64,000 bases of DNA from Arthrobacter sp. H35-D1 (GCF_030063185.1 NZ_JASISP010000022.1:1-64000); one strand, 5' to 3'; shown: positions 17,200 through 28,499, counted from the stretch's first letter. Numbers and translations are program-made. The notes: generated from the letters alone by a model not told the origin.

Positions 17200-17452
17200 T
17201 GTCCTTAAGCTTCCCGAGAGAGGCCATAAGCCAGTTCGTGTATTCACAGAGCCGGATCAGACGCTTGTTGTATCCGGATTTGCCCGACAGACAGACTGAC
17301 AGGGGGACTTGCCCTGGTAGGGTTCCGTGGCGCAGCCACCTGGCTTCGGAGACGACCCCGGGCAGGGCCTGAATCAACGCCAAAGTCATCACATCGGCAC
17401 CGGCGGGAGTCTCCCAGTTCGACGTCGGAGAGCCAACGCCGATTCTGAACAC
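17200..17452 (-). pseudogene. IS982/IS5-like transposase N-terminal fragment
   Basis: The minus strand reads TLALIQALPGVVSEARWLRH and later SGKSGYNKRLIRLCEYTNWL. The combination of a VxSExRWLRH helix and SGYNKRL occurs in the N-terminal third of IS982/IS5-like DDE transposases. The text between them is poorly matched and nothing of the catalytic core follows, so this is a relic. Confidence 0.45.
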
Positions 17453-17485
17453 CTTGACATCAACCAGCCAGCGACCGAAAGAGGC

Positions 17486-18955
17486 CTACAGGGCCACCGC
17501 AGTTTCCTTCGCTGGAGAATCGCTGTCCTCGGTAAGAGCAGCTTTGCCCATGAAAGCAGCAATGACAACGATGCCCAAAGACACAAACGCGGCAACCATG
17601 AATGCATTGCTCAACCCACTGACCTGAGCGGCGATTTCTTTTTTGCCAGTGGCGGCAGCTGCCAACGTACCTGCTGACATGACGCCCACCAAGAGCGCTG
17701 TGCCAGCCGCGCCGCCCAGTTGCTGGAGGGTGGAAAGTACCGCAGATCCGTGCGAGTGCAGTGAATGTGGCAGGGGGTTGAGCCCCGCCGTGAAGGCGGG
17801 CGTAAAGATGAACGCCAGCGCCAGGGACATCATGAGGTGCAGGCCGATGATCATGAGCAGCGGGGTGTTTTCATCCAGCCGGGTGTAGCTGAACAAAGCG
17901 ATAGCGAGCAGGGCGCCGCCTGGCATCAGCAGCGGTCGAGCTCCAATCTTGTCAAACAGCTTGCCCACCCAAGGTGCCAGCAGTCCCATGAGCAACCCGC
18001 CGGGAAGAAGTATCAATCCCGTGGTCAGAACATCGAGTCCTCGGACGTTCTGAAGGTACATGGGCAACAGGATAATGACACCGAAGAGAGCCACCATGGC
18101 TAGGACCATCAGCGCCAAAGCCAGGGTGAATTGACGGATCAGGAAAGGACGGAGATCCAGCAGCGCACGATCCTTGCGTTGCAACCGCAGTTGCAACATG
18201 ACGAAGGCTGCCATGGACACCAGCGAAATGACCAGAGACAGCACGGCGATCTGTTGGGTTGCTGTTTCGGGTGAACCGATTCCGCTGAGCCCGTAGACCA
18301 GACCTCCAAAAGCCGGGACGGAAATCAGCACGGACGGAATGGATAGCTTGCTGCTGGCTCGTTGATTCTCCCCGGTGAGGAGCCTCGAACCCAAAATCAA
18401 TGCGATCACCGCGACGGGAAGGACGAAGATGAACATGAATCGCCATGAGAGAGAGTTCAAAATTATCCCGGACAAGGTAGGACCAATGGCAGGCGCCACC
18501 GAAATTACGATGGAGACATTGCCCATGATGGCGCCGCGACGGTGCGATGGCACCAAATCCAAGATGGTGGTCATGAGCAAAGGCAACATGATCGCCGTGC
18601 CGGAGGCTTGGATGACCCGAGCCAAAAGAAGCACTTCAAAGCCCGGAGCCAAGCCTGCCAGCAGGGTTCCGGCCGAGAACAAACCCATTGCCAGGATGAA
18701 CACCGTCCGAATGGAAAAGCGGCTAAGTAAATACCCCGTGGCGGGAATGACAACTGACATGGTCAGCAAAAACGCTGTGGCCAGCCACTGGATGGTTGAA
18801 GATGAGACGTTGAATTCCTGCATCAGGCGGGGAAGAGCGACGTTCATGATGGTTTCGTTCAAGATCACCACAAATGCCGAAACCAACAGGACTGCGATTG
18901 TAGTGCGGTCTGTTGTCGAGAGCCGTTCAGGCGCTGCATGGATGGAAATAGACAT
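17486..18955 (-). CDS. MFS drug efflux transporter, DHA2 (14-TMS) family
   Basis: A 489-residue proton-driven exporter of the EmrB/LfrA type. Motif A-like and motif C segments are visible: the antiporter signature region SIVISVAPAIGPTLSGIIL follows a GNV loop, and NETIMNVALPRLMQEF marks the first helix region typical of DHA2. The open frame extends to 19123, but ATG 18955 has AGGA seven bases before it and the extension has no coding character. There is no regulator next to it, but an inverted repeat lies upstream at 19031-19048. Substrates cannot be predicted. Confidence 0.88.
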   Translation of the reverse strand: MSISIHAAPERLSTTDRTTIAVLLVSAFVVILNETIMNVALPRLMQEFNVSSSTIQWLATAFLLTMSVVIPATGYLLSRFSIRTVFILAMGLFSAGTLLAGLAPGFEVLLLARVIQASGTAIMLPLLMTTILDLVPSHRRGAIMGNVSIVISVAPAIGPTLSGIILNSLSWRFMFIFVLPVAVIALILGSRLLTGENQRASSKLSIPSVLISVPAFGGLVYGLSGIGSPETATQQIAVLSLVISLVSMAAFVMLQLRLQRKDRALLDLRPFLIRQFTLALALMVLAMVALFGVIILLPMYLQNVRGLDVLTTGLILLPGGLLMGLLAPWVGKLFDKIGARPLLMPGGALLAIALFSYTRLDENTPLLMIIGLHLMMSLALAFIFTPAFTAGLNPLPHSLHSHGSAVLSTLQQLGGAAGTALLVGVMSAGTLAAAATGKKEIAAQVSGLSNAFMVAAFVSLGIVVIAAFMGKAALTEDSDSPAKETAVAL

Positions 18956-19030
18956 AAGTGATCCTGAAGCTGGTGGTTGAGAGTTGCGGAATACTGGTGG
19001 CCGGCAAGGCCGCCCTACCCGTCGAGACCC

Positions 19031-19048
19031 GTCGAGTAAATTCGACTC
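19031..19048. promoter_or_regulatory. Weak candidate operator upstream of the DHA2 gene
   Basis: GTCGAGTAAATTCGACTC contains GTCGA-N6-TCGAC and lies 76 bases before the exporter start. Part of it is a second copy of the adjacent CCCGTCGAG. No local regulator gene supports it. Confidence 0.25.
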
Positions 19049-19207
19049 ACATTTGAAAGCGTCACTGCTCGCGTATCTATTCCCACCGCAAAGCCACTTT
19101 TCCAGCCGTGCACACCACGGCATACGCCCCGCACCGGTTCACGAGAGCATGGTCGTCTTCACCACTGTTGCAACGGCCAGAGAGAACCTCAGGGTTCCGT
19201 CGCTGGC

Positions 19208-21013
19208 TCAGGCGCCTTCCGTGCCATCTTGTTGCGCGAGGATAGCAGCGCTGTGGCCGGGAAGTTCAAGCAGCGCCGAGGACCCATTGGAAACCACACG
19301 TGCGCCGTCATCGGTGACCAGCAGCAGATCAGTTCCCTGGACGGGGATTTGTGCTGTCTTGAGGGAGAAGTTCAACGCCACATCAATCCCATCCCTGTGC
19401 AACACCAGCCATTGTGCTTCTTCATCGAAGTCCACTGAGGTGCCGGCAAAACCGGGCTGGCTGAGTTCCGGGGTGCCCCGGCGCAGGGCGATCAGGCGCC
19501 GGTACAAATCCAATAGTCGGGCGTGATCGCCGCTGGCTGCTTCGGACCAATCCAGCTTGGAGCGGAGGAACGTCTCGGGGTCCTGCGGGTCGGGGACCAG
19601 CGCAGGATCCCATCCCATCCGTTCGAATTCCTTGATGCGTCCCGTGGCGGTTGCTTCCGCCAGCTCCGGCTCGGGGTGGGAGGTGAAGAACTGCCACGGA
19701 GTACTGGCTCCGTATTCCTCGCCCATGAACAGCATGGGCGTGAACGGCGAGGCGAGGGTGGCCACGGCGGCAACGGCAAGCTGCCCGTAGTTGAGTGATT
19801 GGGAGAGCCTGTCGCCGGCGGCACGGTTGCCGATCTGGTCGTGGTTCTGGATGCACACCACCAGCGCCGAGGGATGCACAGCGGCAGTGTCAATCTCCCG
19901 GCCATGGTGGCGGCCACGGAAGCTGGAGTAGCTGCCATTGTGGAAAAAGCCTTTTTCCAGCACTTTTGCCAGGGTGCCGACGGAATCGAAATCGGCGTAG
20001 TAGCCAGCGGTTTCGCCACTGACATTGACGTGCAGGGCGTGGTGGAAGTCGTCGCTCCATTGCGCCCGCAGTCCACAGCCGTTCTGGCTTCGCGGATACA
20101 GCAGGCGTGGATCGTTGATATCCGACTCGGCGATCATGGCCACCGGACGTCCCGTCCCGGCGGAAACAGCATCGGCAAGTTCGCCGAATTCCTCAAGCAA
20201 GGGCCGCGCCCGATCGTCCTTGAACGCGTGCACGGCGTCGAGCCGCAAACCGTCCACGTGGTAGTCCCGCAGCCACATGGCGGCGTTGTCAAGGATATAG
20301 CTGCGGACGGTGTCCGACCCCGCGCCGTCCAAATTGACCGAATCACCCCACGTGTTGCCCGCACCCTCCTTCAGGTAGGGACCAAAACGCGGAAGGTAGT
20401 TCCCGCTGGGCCCCAAGTGGTTGTAGACCACGTCCTGGATGACACCCATCCCAGCCTGGTGAGCGGCGTCAACAAAACGTTGGTACGCCCTCGGCCCGCC
20501 ATAGCCCTCGTGGACCGCGTACCACAGGACGCCGTCGTACCCCCAGTTGTGCGTGCCGTTGAACCCGTTGACCGGCAGCAGCTCAATGAAGTCCACGCCC
20601 AGCTCCGCCAGGTAATCCAGCTTCCCTGCGGCGGCATCCAAGGTGCCCTCACTGGTGAAGGTGCCCACGTGCAGCTCATACATGACCGCGCCCGTGAGCT
20701 CACGACCCTGCCACTGCTCGTCGCCCCAGACGTGGCCGGAGGGGTCGAAAGTGCAGGAGCGCGCATGCACGCCGTCGGGCTGGCGGCGGGACCGCGGGTC
20801 AGGCAGCACGTCGGCTTCCCCATCCAGGCGGTAGCCATACTCAACCTCCCCGTCGGCAGGGGCGTCCGCAGCCGTCCACCAGCCCTCGTCCCCGGGAGCC
20901 TCATGGGCACGGCGGGTCATGGCATGGTCGCGGTCCCCGGCCAGCAGCGTCACGGAGTCTGCGTTCGGAGCCCAAACGTCAAAGCGTTCGCTGCCGTGTG
21001 CCTGCAAGGTCAT
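19208..21013 (-). CDS. treZ: Malto-oligosyltrehalose trehalohydrolase
   Basis: A 601-residue GH13 enzyme that hydrolyses maltooligosyl-trehalose to free trehalose and a shortened maltodextrin in the cytoplasm. Catalytic segments are [14 protein letters not shown] (nucleophile Asp), MIAESDIND (acid/base Glu) and [15 protein letters not shown] (third Asp). An N-terminal beta-sandwich precedes the barrel, as usual. ATG 21013 has GGAAGGAA upstream. It is the last gene of the treX-treY-treZ operon, 27 bases after treY. Confidence 0.95.
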   Translation of the reverse strand: MTLQAHGSERFDVWAPNADSVTLLAGDRDHAMTRRAHEAPGDEGWWTAADAPADGEVEYGYRLDGEADVLPDPRSRRQPDGVHARSCTFDPSGHVWGDEQWQGRELTGAVMYELHVGTFTSEGTLDAAAGKLDYLAELGVDFIELLPVNGFNGTHNWGYDGVLWYAVHEGYGGPRAYQRFVDAAHQAGMGVIQDVVYNHLGPSGNYLPRFGPYLKEGAGNTWGDSVNLDGAGSDTVRSYILDNAAMWLRDYHVDGLRLDAVHAFKDDRARPLLEEFGELADAVSAGTGRPVAMIAESDINDPRLLYPRSQNGCGLRAQWSDDFHHALHVNVSGETAGYYADFDSVGTLAKVLEKGFFHNGSYSSFRGRHHGREIDTAAVHPSALVVCIQNHDQIGNRAAGDRLSQSLNYGQLAVAAVATLASPFTPMLFMGEEYGASTPWQFFTSHPEPELAEATATGRIKEFERMGWDPALVPDPQDPETFLRSKLDWSEAASGDHARLLDLYRRLIALRRGTPELSQPGFAGTSVDFDEEAQWLVLHRDGIDVALNFSLKTAQIPVQGTDLLLVTDDGARVVSNGSSALLELPGHSAAILAQQDGTEGA

Positions 21014-21040
21014 ACCAGTGTTCCTTCCATTGTGGGCCGG

Positions 21041-23371
21041 CTATGCCTGCGTCGGCACCAACAGCGCAACGGGGTAGCTGCCCAGGATGTCGCCGACCAG
21101 CGCATCGCCTGCGCTGAAGCTGCGGCCGGTGAGCTCGTCGCCCATGTCCGTTTCGAGGCGGATGCGCGTTTCTTGCCAGCCGTCCTTTTGTTCCAGGCCG
21201 CGCGGCAGCCTGGTGGCCAGTGTCAACGCGCCTCCGCCGGTGCCTTCGCCGCGGTTGAAGGCGAGCAGGTGATTCGCCGCCGACCCTGCGGCCTGCACCG
21301 GGGTGTATCCGCGGAACAGCTCCGGCCGGTCCCGACGCAGGCGCAGCGCACGCGAGACCACCAACAGTTTTGTCTCTTCCGCCAAGCACGACGCCGGGAG
21401 GTTGCCACCGTCCAGGCGCTCCAGTGCCTGCCTGCGTGAGTTGAAATCGACAGGCCGGCGGTTGTCCGGATCCGTCAGCGACCGCTCCCAAAACTCGGTG
21501 CCCTCATACACGTCGGGGACGCCCGGCATGGTCAGCTGCACCAGTTTTGCCGCCAAGGAGTTGGAGGCGCCATACGGGTTCAGCAGTGATACCAGCGCTT
21601 CGAGTTCCTTGTTGACCTCGGGATGGTCGAAGGCAGCATCGACGGCTTGTGCCAACAGCCTTTCGAAGTCCTCGTTGGGATCCGCCCAGTCGGTGGAGTT
21701 GCCTGCCTCCCTGGCGGCCTTCCGCGCGAACCCTTGGAGGCGCTCGCGATCAGCCGGCCAAACACCGGCGATGGACTGCCACAACAAGTTGGGCAGCGGG
21801 CCCTCGGGGAGCGGGGTGAGTTCATGGACACGGTCCAGGAACAGTCTCCATTCGGGGACCAACTCGGCCAGCACGGAGATCCGCGCCCGAGTGTCCTCGC
21901 TGCGCTTGGTGTCATGGGTGCTCAGCGTGGTCATGGACAACGGGATCTGCTCCAGGCGGATCCGCATCCGGGCATGGAATTCCTCCGCGGTGATGGCGAA
22001 CTCCGTGGGGTCCGCACCAACTTCGGTGAGGGTTCCCAGCCGGTTGTGGCGGAAGAACGCGGAGTCCTCCACACCCTTGGCCATGACCATGCCGGAGGTC
22101 TGCTGAAAGCGCCGGCCGAGTTCCGCGTCGTCGCCGGGGCCCGCGTTGAGCAGCAGCGGCAGAAGCAGGTCAACGGCGGCCTGCAACTCCGGACGCCGGC
22201 TGCCTGCGTCTTGGCACGCCTTGCGCAGAACGTCGGCGCCCTCGGGCAGATACGTGCGGTACACCGGAAACGCGGCAATGATCTCCGAGAGCGCATCGGC
22301 GCTCTCGTCCATGCCGAGAGCCAGGCTGCCGGGCACCAGGCGGGCCAGCCTGAGGATCTCCGAGTGCAGGATCCCGTTGGTGACCCGGCGCTTGGTGCCG
22401 TGAATGGTCTCTTCGTACTGGGGGGACCGCCTGCCACGCGATGAGGCGTCCACAGAATCGATTCCGGACTGGCCGTCGTCGTCAATGAAAATCCGGTCTA
22501 TGTCCGCCAAGGCGTCATAGCCGGTGGTCCCTTCGCAGTCGAAGGAAGCCGGCAGGGACTCTCCGGGTTCGAGAATCTTCTCCACCAGCACATATTTTCC
22601 GTCGATCCCCTCGCGCAGCCTGTGCAAGTAGCCTTCCGGATCGGCCAAGCCGTCCGGGTGGTCGATCCGTATGCCGTCCACCAGGCCTTCACGGAACCAA
22701 CGCAGGATCTCCTGGTGGGCTGCCGCGAAAACCTCGGGGTCCTCCACCCGGAGGCCGGCAAGCGAGTTCACGGCGAAGAACCTGCGGTAGTTCAGGTCGC
22801 TGTCCGCCCGGCGCCACTCGATCAGTTCATAGTGCTGGCGTGCGTGAACGTCCGACGGGTGGTCCCCGGCAGAGTAGCTGCCGGCAGCCAACGGAAAGCG
22901 GTGCTCGTAGTAGCAAAGCTCGCCATCCTGGACTTCCAGCGCATCCAGGTCTTGGGAACTGCCCAGGATGGGGATCCTGATGCGGTTGTTCCCGGCTGCC
23001 CAGTCGACGTCGAACGCCTTGGCCCACGGCGACTCCCTGCCTTCCTTCAGCAGCGACCACCACCAGGGATTCTGGCTGGGGGTGGCAACACCCATGTGGT
23101 TGGGCACAATGTCCACCAGCACGCCGAGGCCTGCTTCCCGGGCGGCCGCGGACAGGGCCAGCAGCCCCTCCGGGCCCCCGCGTTCGGCATCGACGCTACT
23201 CGGATCGGTGACATCGTAGCCGTGGGTGGAGCCCTGCTCCGAGGTCAGGATGGGGGAGAGATAGACCCAGTCCACCCCGAGCAGCTTGAGATACGGCACG
23301 GTCCGGGCCGCGTCCTGCAACGTGAAATCCGCGTTGAGCTGCAGGCGGTAGGTGGACACGGGCGCCTTCAC
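21041..23371 (-). CDS. treY: Malto-oligosyltrehalose synthase
   Basis: A 776-residue GH13 intramolecular transglucosylase that turns the reducing end of a maltodextrin into an alpha,alpha-1,1 linkage. Visible signature regions are [23 protein letters not shown] (nucleophile), [11 protein letters not shown] (acid/base) and [16 protein letters not shown]. Length is normal for the family. Its start overlaps the end of treX by four bases (ATGA), which suggests coupled translation. Confidence 0.95.
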   Translation of the reverse strand: MKAPVSTYRLQLNADFTLQDAARTVPYLKLLGVDWVYLSPILTSEQGSTHGYDVTDPSSVDAERGGPEGLLALSAAAREAGLGVLVDIVPNHMGVATPSQNPWWWSLLKEGRESPWAKAFDVDWAAGNNRIRIPILGSSQDLDALEVQDGELCYYEHRFPLAAGSYSAGDHPSDVHARQHYELIEWRRADSDLNYRRFFAVNSLAGLRVEDPEVFAAAHQEILRWFREGLVDGIRIDHPDGLADPEGYLHRLREGIDGKYVLVEKILEPGESLPASFDCEGTTGYDALADIDRIFIDDDGQSGIDSVDASSRGRRSPQYEETIHGTKRRVTNGILHSEILRLARLVPGSLALGMDESADALSEIIAAFPVYRTYLPEGADVLRKACQDAGSRRPELQAAVDLLLPLLLNAGPGDDAELGRRFQQTSGMVMAKGVEDSAFFRHNRLGTLTEVGADPTEFAITAEEFHARMRIRLEQIPLSMTTLSTHDTKRSEDTRARISVLAELVPEWRLFLDRVHELTPLPEGPLPNLLWQSIAGVWPADRERLQGFARKAAREAGNSTDWADPNEDFERLLAQAVDAAFDHPEVNKELEALVSLLNPYGASNSLAAKLVQLTMPGVPDVYEGTEFWERSLTDPDNRRPVDFNSRRQALERLDGGNLPASCLAEETKLLVVSRALRLRRDRPELFRGYTPVQAAGSAANHLLAFNRGEGTGGGALTLATRLPRGLEQKDGWQETRIRLETDMGDELTGRSFSAGDALVGDILGSYPVALLVPTQA

Positions 23372-25605
23372 TGCGACGGCCCGTCCGGTGCGGCCGCGGG
23401 GGAGTGCTCCCCAGTCTCCGGCTCTGTCTCCGCTTCCGCTTTTCCTTCCGCAGCCATGGCCGCCAAGGAGGCCTCGGCGGAGTGGCCCACCACTTCCTGC
23501 GGGCCGGAGTAGGCGCGCAGGACCAAGGTGGACTTTGCTGCGAGTTCCAGCACGGCTTCGGCCTTGACGGGATCCCTGTCGCCGCGACTGGCGGTGTCGA
23601 CCAAAATTTCCCAGAAAGGCGAGTGCTCCTTCGACGGGAGCTGGAAGTCCACGGCCTCGTCGGAGGCGTTGAAAATCAGCAGGAAGTTCTTGTCGACAAT
23701 GTGACGCCCGCGCTTGTCCTTCTCCCTGATGCCGTCCCCGTTGAGGAAGACGCCGATGGAACGACCGAAGCCGTTATCCCAGTCCTCGGGCCGCATGTCT
23801 GCGCCGTCGGGCCTGAACCAGACGATGTCCGGAAGCGCCTCGCCCTCTCCGCGGAGCACCGGCCTGCCGTCAAAGAAACGGCTGCGCTGGAAGATGGGAT
23901 GTTCGGCGCGAATCTTGCTCACCAGTGCGGTGAACTCCACGAGGGGTTGGTCCGCGGTATCCCAGTGCACCCAGCTGAGCAACGAATCCTGGCAATAGGT
24001 GTTGTTGTTGCCTTGTTGGGTGCGACCAAGTTCATCGCCGTGCACGATCATCGGGACGCCTTGGGACAGCATGAGCGTGGCGATGATGTTGCGCTGCTGG
24101 CGGGCACGCAGGGTCAGCACGGACTCGTCGTCGGTGGGGCCTTCAACTCCGCAGTTCCACGAGCGGTTGTGCGCTTCGCCGTCGTTGTTGCCTTCGCCGT
24201 TGGCTTCGTTGCGTTTCTCGTTGTAGGAAACCAAATCGCGCAAGGTGAAGCCGTCGTGGGCGGTGACGAAGTTGATCGAGGCCACGGGGCGGCGCCCGGA
24301 ATTCTCGTAGAGGTCTGCCGAACCGGTCAGCCGCGAGGCGAACTCGCCAAGGGTTGAAGGCTCCCCGCGCCAAAAATCACGCACCGTGTCGCGGTACTTG
24401 CCGTTCCATTCAGTCCATTGCGGCGGGAAGTTGCCTACCTGGTACCCTCCCGGCCCCACATCCCATGGCTCGGCGATGAGCTTGACCTGGGAGATCACCG
24501 GATCCTGCTGGATGATTTCGAAGAACGTGGAGAGTTTGTCCACGTCATAAAATTCGCGGGCCAGTGCGGAAGCCAGATCGAAGCGGAAGCCGTCAACATG
24601 CATCTCCGTCACCCAGTAGCGCAGCGAATCCATGATCAGCTGCAGCGAATTGGGGTGGCGGACGTTCAACGAGTTTCCCGTGCCGGTGTAGTCCATGTAG
24701 TACTGGGGGTCGTCTTCAACCAGCCGGTAGTAGGCGGCGTTGTCGATGCCCTTGAAGGAAAGGGTGGGGCCCAGATGGTTGCCTTCAGCCGTGTGGTTGT
24801 AGACCACGTCGAGAATGACTTCGATGCCCGCCAGGTGGAGATCCCGCACCATGGCCTTGAATTCCTGCACCTGATTTCCCTGCTCACCGGTGGAACTGTA
24901 GGTGTTCTGCGGAGCGAAGAAACCAATGCTGTTGTAGCCCCAGTAGTTGCTCAGTCCCTTCTCAATCAGGGTGCCGTCGTTGACGAACTGATGAACGGGC
25001 ATCAGCTCAACGGCAGTGATGCCGAGCTTCTTGTAATGTTCAATCATCACCGGGTGGGACACACCGGAATAGGTGCCGCGTTGTTCCTTGGGGATGTCCT
25101 GGTGAAGCTGGGTCAAGCCCTTGACGTGTGCTTCGTAAATGACAGTCTCATGGTAGGGAATGCGCGGATAGCGATCCCCGTCCCATTCGAAAAACGGGTT
25201 GATGACAACGCTGTACATGGTGTGTGCCGCCGAGTCGTCCTCTTGGCGGGCTTCCGGATCCTGGAACTGATAGGAAAACAGTGCCGGATCCCAGTCGATT
25301 TGTCCATGGATGGATTTGGCGTACGGATCCATCAGGAGTTTGTTGGCGTCGAAACGCAACCCCTGCTTGGGGTCGTATGAACCTTCCACGCGGTAGCCGT
25401 AGTGCTGGCCGGGTTGGATCTCCGGCAGATAGCAATGCCAAACGTGCCCGTCCACCTCTTCGACGTCGATCCGGGTTTCCGTCAGGTCGTCGTCCAAAAG
25501 ACAGAGGACCACCTTTTCGGCGTGCTCGCTGAACAGGGAGAAATTGGTGCCGGTTCCATCGAAGGTGGCTCCCAACGGGTAGGCATTTCCGGGCCAGACT
25601 TCCAA
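23368..25605 (-). CDS. glgX: Glycogen debranching enzyme GlgX/TreX
   Basis: A 745-residue GH13 isoamylase-type enzyme with an N-terminal CBM48-like domain ([20 protein letters not shown]). Catalytic segments are [25 protein letters not shown] and [14 protein letters not shown]. It trims alpha-1,6 branches from glycogen to supply linear maltodextrins to TreY. The start is TTG 25605 with GGAGG four bases upstream. A C-terminal tail rich in Ala, Glu and Pro (residues about 715-745) looks disordered. Position ahead of treY favours the TreX role. Confidence 0.93.
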   Translation of the reverse strand: MEVWPGNAYPLGATFDGTGTNFSLFSEHAEKVVLCLLDDDLTETRIDVEEVDGHVWHCYLPEIQPGQHYGYRVEGSYDPKQGLRFDANKLLMDPYAKSIHGQIDWDPALFSYQFQDPEARQEDDSAAHTMYSVVINPFFEWDGDRYPRIPYHETVIYEAHVKGLTQLHQDIPKEQRGTYSGVSHPVMIEHYKKLGITAVELMPVHQFVNDGTLIEKGLSNYWGYNSIGFFAPQNTYSSTGEQGNQVQEFKAMVRDLHLAGIEVILDVVYNHTAEGNHLGPTLSFKGIDNAAYYRLVEDDPQYYMDYTGTGNSLNVRHPNSLQLIMDSLRYWVTEMHVDGFRFDLASALAREFYDVDKLSTFFEIIQQDPVISQVKLIAEPWDVGPGGYQVGNFPPQWTEWNGKYRDTVRDFWRGEPSTLGEFASRLTGSADLYENSGRRPVASINFVTAHDGFTLRDLVSYNEKRNEANGEGNNDGEAHNRSWNCGVEGPTDDESVLTLRARQQRNIIATLMLSQGVPMIVHGDELGRTQQGNNNTYCQDSLLSWVHWDTADQPLVEFTALVSKIRAEHPIFQRSRFFDGRPVLRGEGEALPDIVWFRPDGADMRPEDWDNGFGRSIGVFLNGDGIREKDKRGRHIVDKNFLLIFNASDEAVDFQLPSKEHSPFWEILVDTASRGDRDPVKAEAVLELAAKSTLVLRAYSGPQEVVGHSAEASLAAMAAEGKAEAETEPETGEHSPAAAPDGPSQ

Positions 25606-26313
25606 GTGTCCTCCAGTGCAGAGTGAATCAATGAGACCTGCGGCTCACGATTGCAGGTTATGAACGCCACAGTACAGGATTCAAAACCAGCCCTTGGGAC
25701 CATGAACCATTGCGTCAACCAACACCGCAGAATGGGGATCGGCGCCGTCATTTCAGTCTTGTCCCCGACCTCGCCGTCGTTGGTGTCTTCGTTTTTCCTT
25801 GGTTTCCTCCGACGGGAAGTGGACGGGGCCACCCATCTCACTGGCCGCCTGCGCAAGTCGAGACCGCGTGCACGACGCGCAAGGCGTTTTTCAAGACACG
25901 GGAGAACACCGCTAGGTCCCAACAAGCCTCAGCGAGAATCCGCGGAAAAGGTGGTTGTGGATCAGACTATCCGGCCGTGTCAATGCTCACGGCGGAACCT
26001 TTTGGCCATGGGGAATAATCCACAGCACCACTACATATAGTTGTTTCTCAACACATTCCACACTTCATGTAGTGGTGTCAGGTAAGAAAACAATAAAATT
26101 AGACATCCCGAAATCTCGTTCACTGCCGATGAAGCGGACCTTCCATTACAGGGTTGACGATCTGCCCGCGGGGGCGTGATACTTTCAAGAAAGCGGCTCC
26201 GGTGCTGACGCCCACGTTCCAAAGTGCACCAGCATCGGGAGCCCCGGTTGGGGCGGGTCGCAACCGGCCGGCACGTGCCGGCCTTCAAAGAGAATTCACC
26301 GGAGGCAATCAAG
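25606..26313. other. Divergent intergenic region between treX and an SDR gene
   Basis: About 700 bases without a credible gene. It must contain the promoters of the tre operon and of the SDR gene. Structures seen are the spaced inverted repeat at 26026-26077 and an 18-base perfect palindrome GGCCGGCACGTGCCGGCC at 26266-26283 close to the SDR start. Confidence 0.5.
26026..26077. repeat. Spaced perfect inverted repeat
   Basis: CACCACTACAT (26026-26036) and ATGTAGTGGTG (26067-26077) are perfect 11-base arms 30 bases apart. The spacer is AT-rich for this genome and contains a smaller GTTG-N5-CAAC repeat. Paired operator half-sites or an RNA hairpin are both possible. Confidence 0.5.
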
Positions 26314-26970
26314 TTGAGCAAGCCAGTAGTGGCAATCGTTGGAGCGGGTCCTGGAGTAAGTGCAGGCATAGCCCGAAAGTTTGGCGGAAACGGATTCACG
26401 CTCGTCCTGCTGGCAAGGACCAAGGAATCGCTGGAACGCCAAGTTGCCGAGTTGCGCAGCCAAGGGATGGATGCGCACGGGCTTGTCGCGGACGCAGCGG
26501 ACAAAAAGAGCCTGACGGGAGCATTTGCCCAGCTGCACGCGGACTTCGGTGCCCCGGAAGTGCTGGTCTACAACGCCGGGGCCAACACCATCTGCAATCC
26601 CTCGGAGCTCGCTGAAGAGGACCTCCTGAGCGACTTCACCATCAACGTGGTGGGTGCGCTGACCGCCTCGCAGCTGGTCATCCCGGCGATGACTGAACGG
26701 GGCGCCGGAACCATTCTTTTCACCGGCGGCATGCTTGGCGTGCATCCCGTTGCCTCAAGGGCCTCGGCCTCCATTGCCAAGGCGGGCCTGCGCAACCTGG
26801 CCTTCACGTTGTCCGAGGAATTGGCTCCGCTGGGGATCAAGGTTGGAACCGTCACCATTGGCGGTGCCGTCAAGCCCGGGACCTTCTTTGACCCTGACCT
26901 GATTGCGGACTCGTTCTGGGAGCTGCACACAGGTGCGCGCCAGGGGGAAGTTCTCTACAAGCAGGACTAA
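26314..26970 (+). CDS. Atypical SDR-family oxidoreductase
   Basis: A 218-residue Rossmann protein. The cofactor motif is VAIVGAGPGVSAGIARKF. The active-site Lys is kept (SIAKAGLRN), but the usual Tyr is replaced (RASASIAK). TTG 26314 is chosen because GGAGG lies eight bases upstream; the longer frame from 26224 crosses a palindrome. It is monocistronic, divergent from treX and convergent with the cardiolipin synthase gene. Substrate unknown. Confidence 0.75.
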   Translation: MSKPVVAIVGAGPGVSAGIARKFGGNGFTLVLLARTKESLERQVAELRSQGMDAHGLVADAADKKSLTGAFAQLHADFGAPEVLVYNAGANTICNPSELAEEDLLSDFTINVVGALTASQLVIPAMTERGAGTILFTGGMLGVHPVASRASASIAKAGLRNLAFTLSEELAPLGIKVGTVTIGGAVKPGTFFDPDLIADSFWELHTGARQGEVLYKQD

Positions 26971-27050
26971 GCAAGAGCCGGCTGGTTGGCCCCTCCGTGG
27001 GCGCGGCGATGGCAGGGCCCTGTCCCGGAACCGGCACCCAACAATGTGTC

Positions 27051-27071
27051 AGGGCGCAGGGCGCAGGGCGC
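27051..27071. repeat. Short tandem repeat
   Basis: AGGGCGC occurs three times in direct tandem between two convergent genes. It has no evident role. Confidence 0.4.
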
Positions 27072-27093
27072 AAGAAGTCCGCGAAGCCGGGTG

Positions 27094-28350
27094 TCAGAGG
27101 AGTGGGCGGAGGGGGACCAGCACGGTTTCACTGAACCGGGCGAACGGGGACCGATGCTGCCATTCGTCCATGGTCAGTACCTTGCAGTTCTTGCTGTCCA
27201 CCTCGAATATTTCCTGCATGTCCGAGGCAAAGCCGTCGTCGTGTATTTCGAGATTGATCTCGTAGTTGCCCGTCAGGCTCAGCCTGTCGATGTTGGCGCT
27301 GCCCACAGTTGACCAGCTGCCGTCGATGGTGGCCGTCTTGGCGTGGATCATCGCATTCCGGTAGAGGAGGATGGTCACTCCATCCTCGAGTAGGGACCGG
27401 TAAAACCCTCGCGAGAGCCAGTCGGACAGGACGTGGTTTGAATCTTCGGGAAGGATGATCCGAACATCGACCCCGCGCCTGCTGGCAGCAAGCAACGCCT
27501 TGAGAATTTCCTGGTCCGGTATGAAGTAGGCCATGGTGACGAAAATATGGTCTTGGGCCCGGGCGATGGCATCCAGGTAGACGCCGCGGATGGGATAGAC
27601 AAGATTCGACGGCGTGTTCTTGACCGCGCGGATCCGTGGTTCCCAAACCTCCGGGCTCGTGTGCGGAATCTTTGGGGTGTTGTGGGAGGCGGTCTCATCC
27701 CAGAAGTTCACGAACGCCTGGCGTAACTCCCATACGGAGGGCCCCACGAGGCGGAGGTGGGTGTCGCGCCATTCGGTGGCGTATAGGGACCCGATGTTGT
27801 AGCCCCCCACAAAGCCGATCTCGCCGTCCACGACGAGGAGCTTGCGATGGTCCAGCCCTGTGCTGCGCAGGGTTTTGGTGAGCAGCGAGGTGCGCACCAC
27901 GGGGAAGCGGTAAACGTGGACGTCCGGGTGGAATCGGAAGAAGGAAGAGGGCACCACCAAGTTGGCGAAACCGTCGTAGATGACAAAAACCTTGACACCA
28001 CGGTTGGCCGCTTCGTTGATCGCCTGCTTGAACTGTTCCCCGGTTTCGTCGTTCTTCCAGATGAAGGTTTCAAGCAGGATGCTGTCTTTGGCTTCGCGTA
28101 TAGCCTGCAGCATGTCGCGGTAAAGGTCGGCGCCAAAGGTGTACGTAGTGACATCGGTGTCCGAGATTCTCTGCTCGAAAATGCCGGGGTGCGGGAAGCC
28201 CTTGCGTTTGCTCCGATCACGTTTTTTGACCATGTCCAGAACCACGAGTCCGGCGATTACCGCTCCTTGGACTGCTGCGAATGCCAACAACGAGCGGGTG
28301 ATGGTTTTTCGAGCGAGGCCGGCAACGGGCACCGGGAGCAATTCATCCAT
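27094..28350 (-). CDS. Cardiolipin synthase-like phospholipase D family protein
   Basis: A 418-residue membrane-anchored enzyme. One N-terminal helix (residues about 18-40) is followed by two PLD domains. Both HKD motifs are intact: DHRKLLVVDGEIGF (His168, Lys170, Asp175) and IHAKTATIDGSWS (His336, Lys338, Asp343). Such proteins join phosphatidyl groups to form cardiolipin at the inner membrane. The gene stands alone, divergent from an alpha/beta hydrolase with about 150 bases between the starts. A different phosphatidyl transferase activity is possible. Confidence 0.88.
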   Translation of the reverse strand: MDELLPVPVAGLARKTITRSLLAFAAVQGAVIAGLVVLDMVKKRDRSKRKGFPHPGIFEQRISDTDVTTYTFGADLYRDMLQAIREAKDSILLETFIWKNDETGEQFKQAINEAANRGVKVFVIYDGFANLVVPSSFFRFHPDVHVYRFPVVRTSLLTKTLRSTGLDHRKLLVVDGEIGFVGGYNIGSLYATEWRDTHLRLVGPSVWELRQAFVNFWDETASHNTPKIPHTSPEVWEPRIRAVKNTPSNLVYPIRGVYLDAIARAQDHIFVTMAYFIPDQEILKALLAASRRGVDVRIILPEDSNHVLSDWLSRGFYRSLLEDGVTILLYRNAMIHAKTATIDGSWSTVGSANIDRLSLTGNYEINLEIHDDGFASDMQEIFEVDSKNCKVLTMDEWQHRSPFARFSETVLVPLRPLL

Positions 28351-28499
28351 TTGCAGAGTCTAGCTGTTGGCGGCATCCCGGAGCACGTTGCCGGGATTGT
28401 CCACACCACAGTCCTGACGATGCACGGTGGCCCCCAGCTCCAAATGAAAACTTGGCCAGCACCGAATGCATGGCATCAACGAGCTGCCAGCTTTGGAAA

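Noticed and set aside
19799-21439. 546-codon plus-strand frame opposite treZ/treY
   Set aside because: It lies antisense to strongly supported GH13 genes with catalytic motifs; long antisense frames are common in high-GC DNA.
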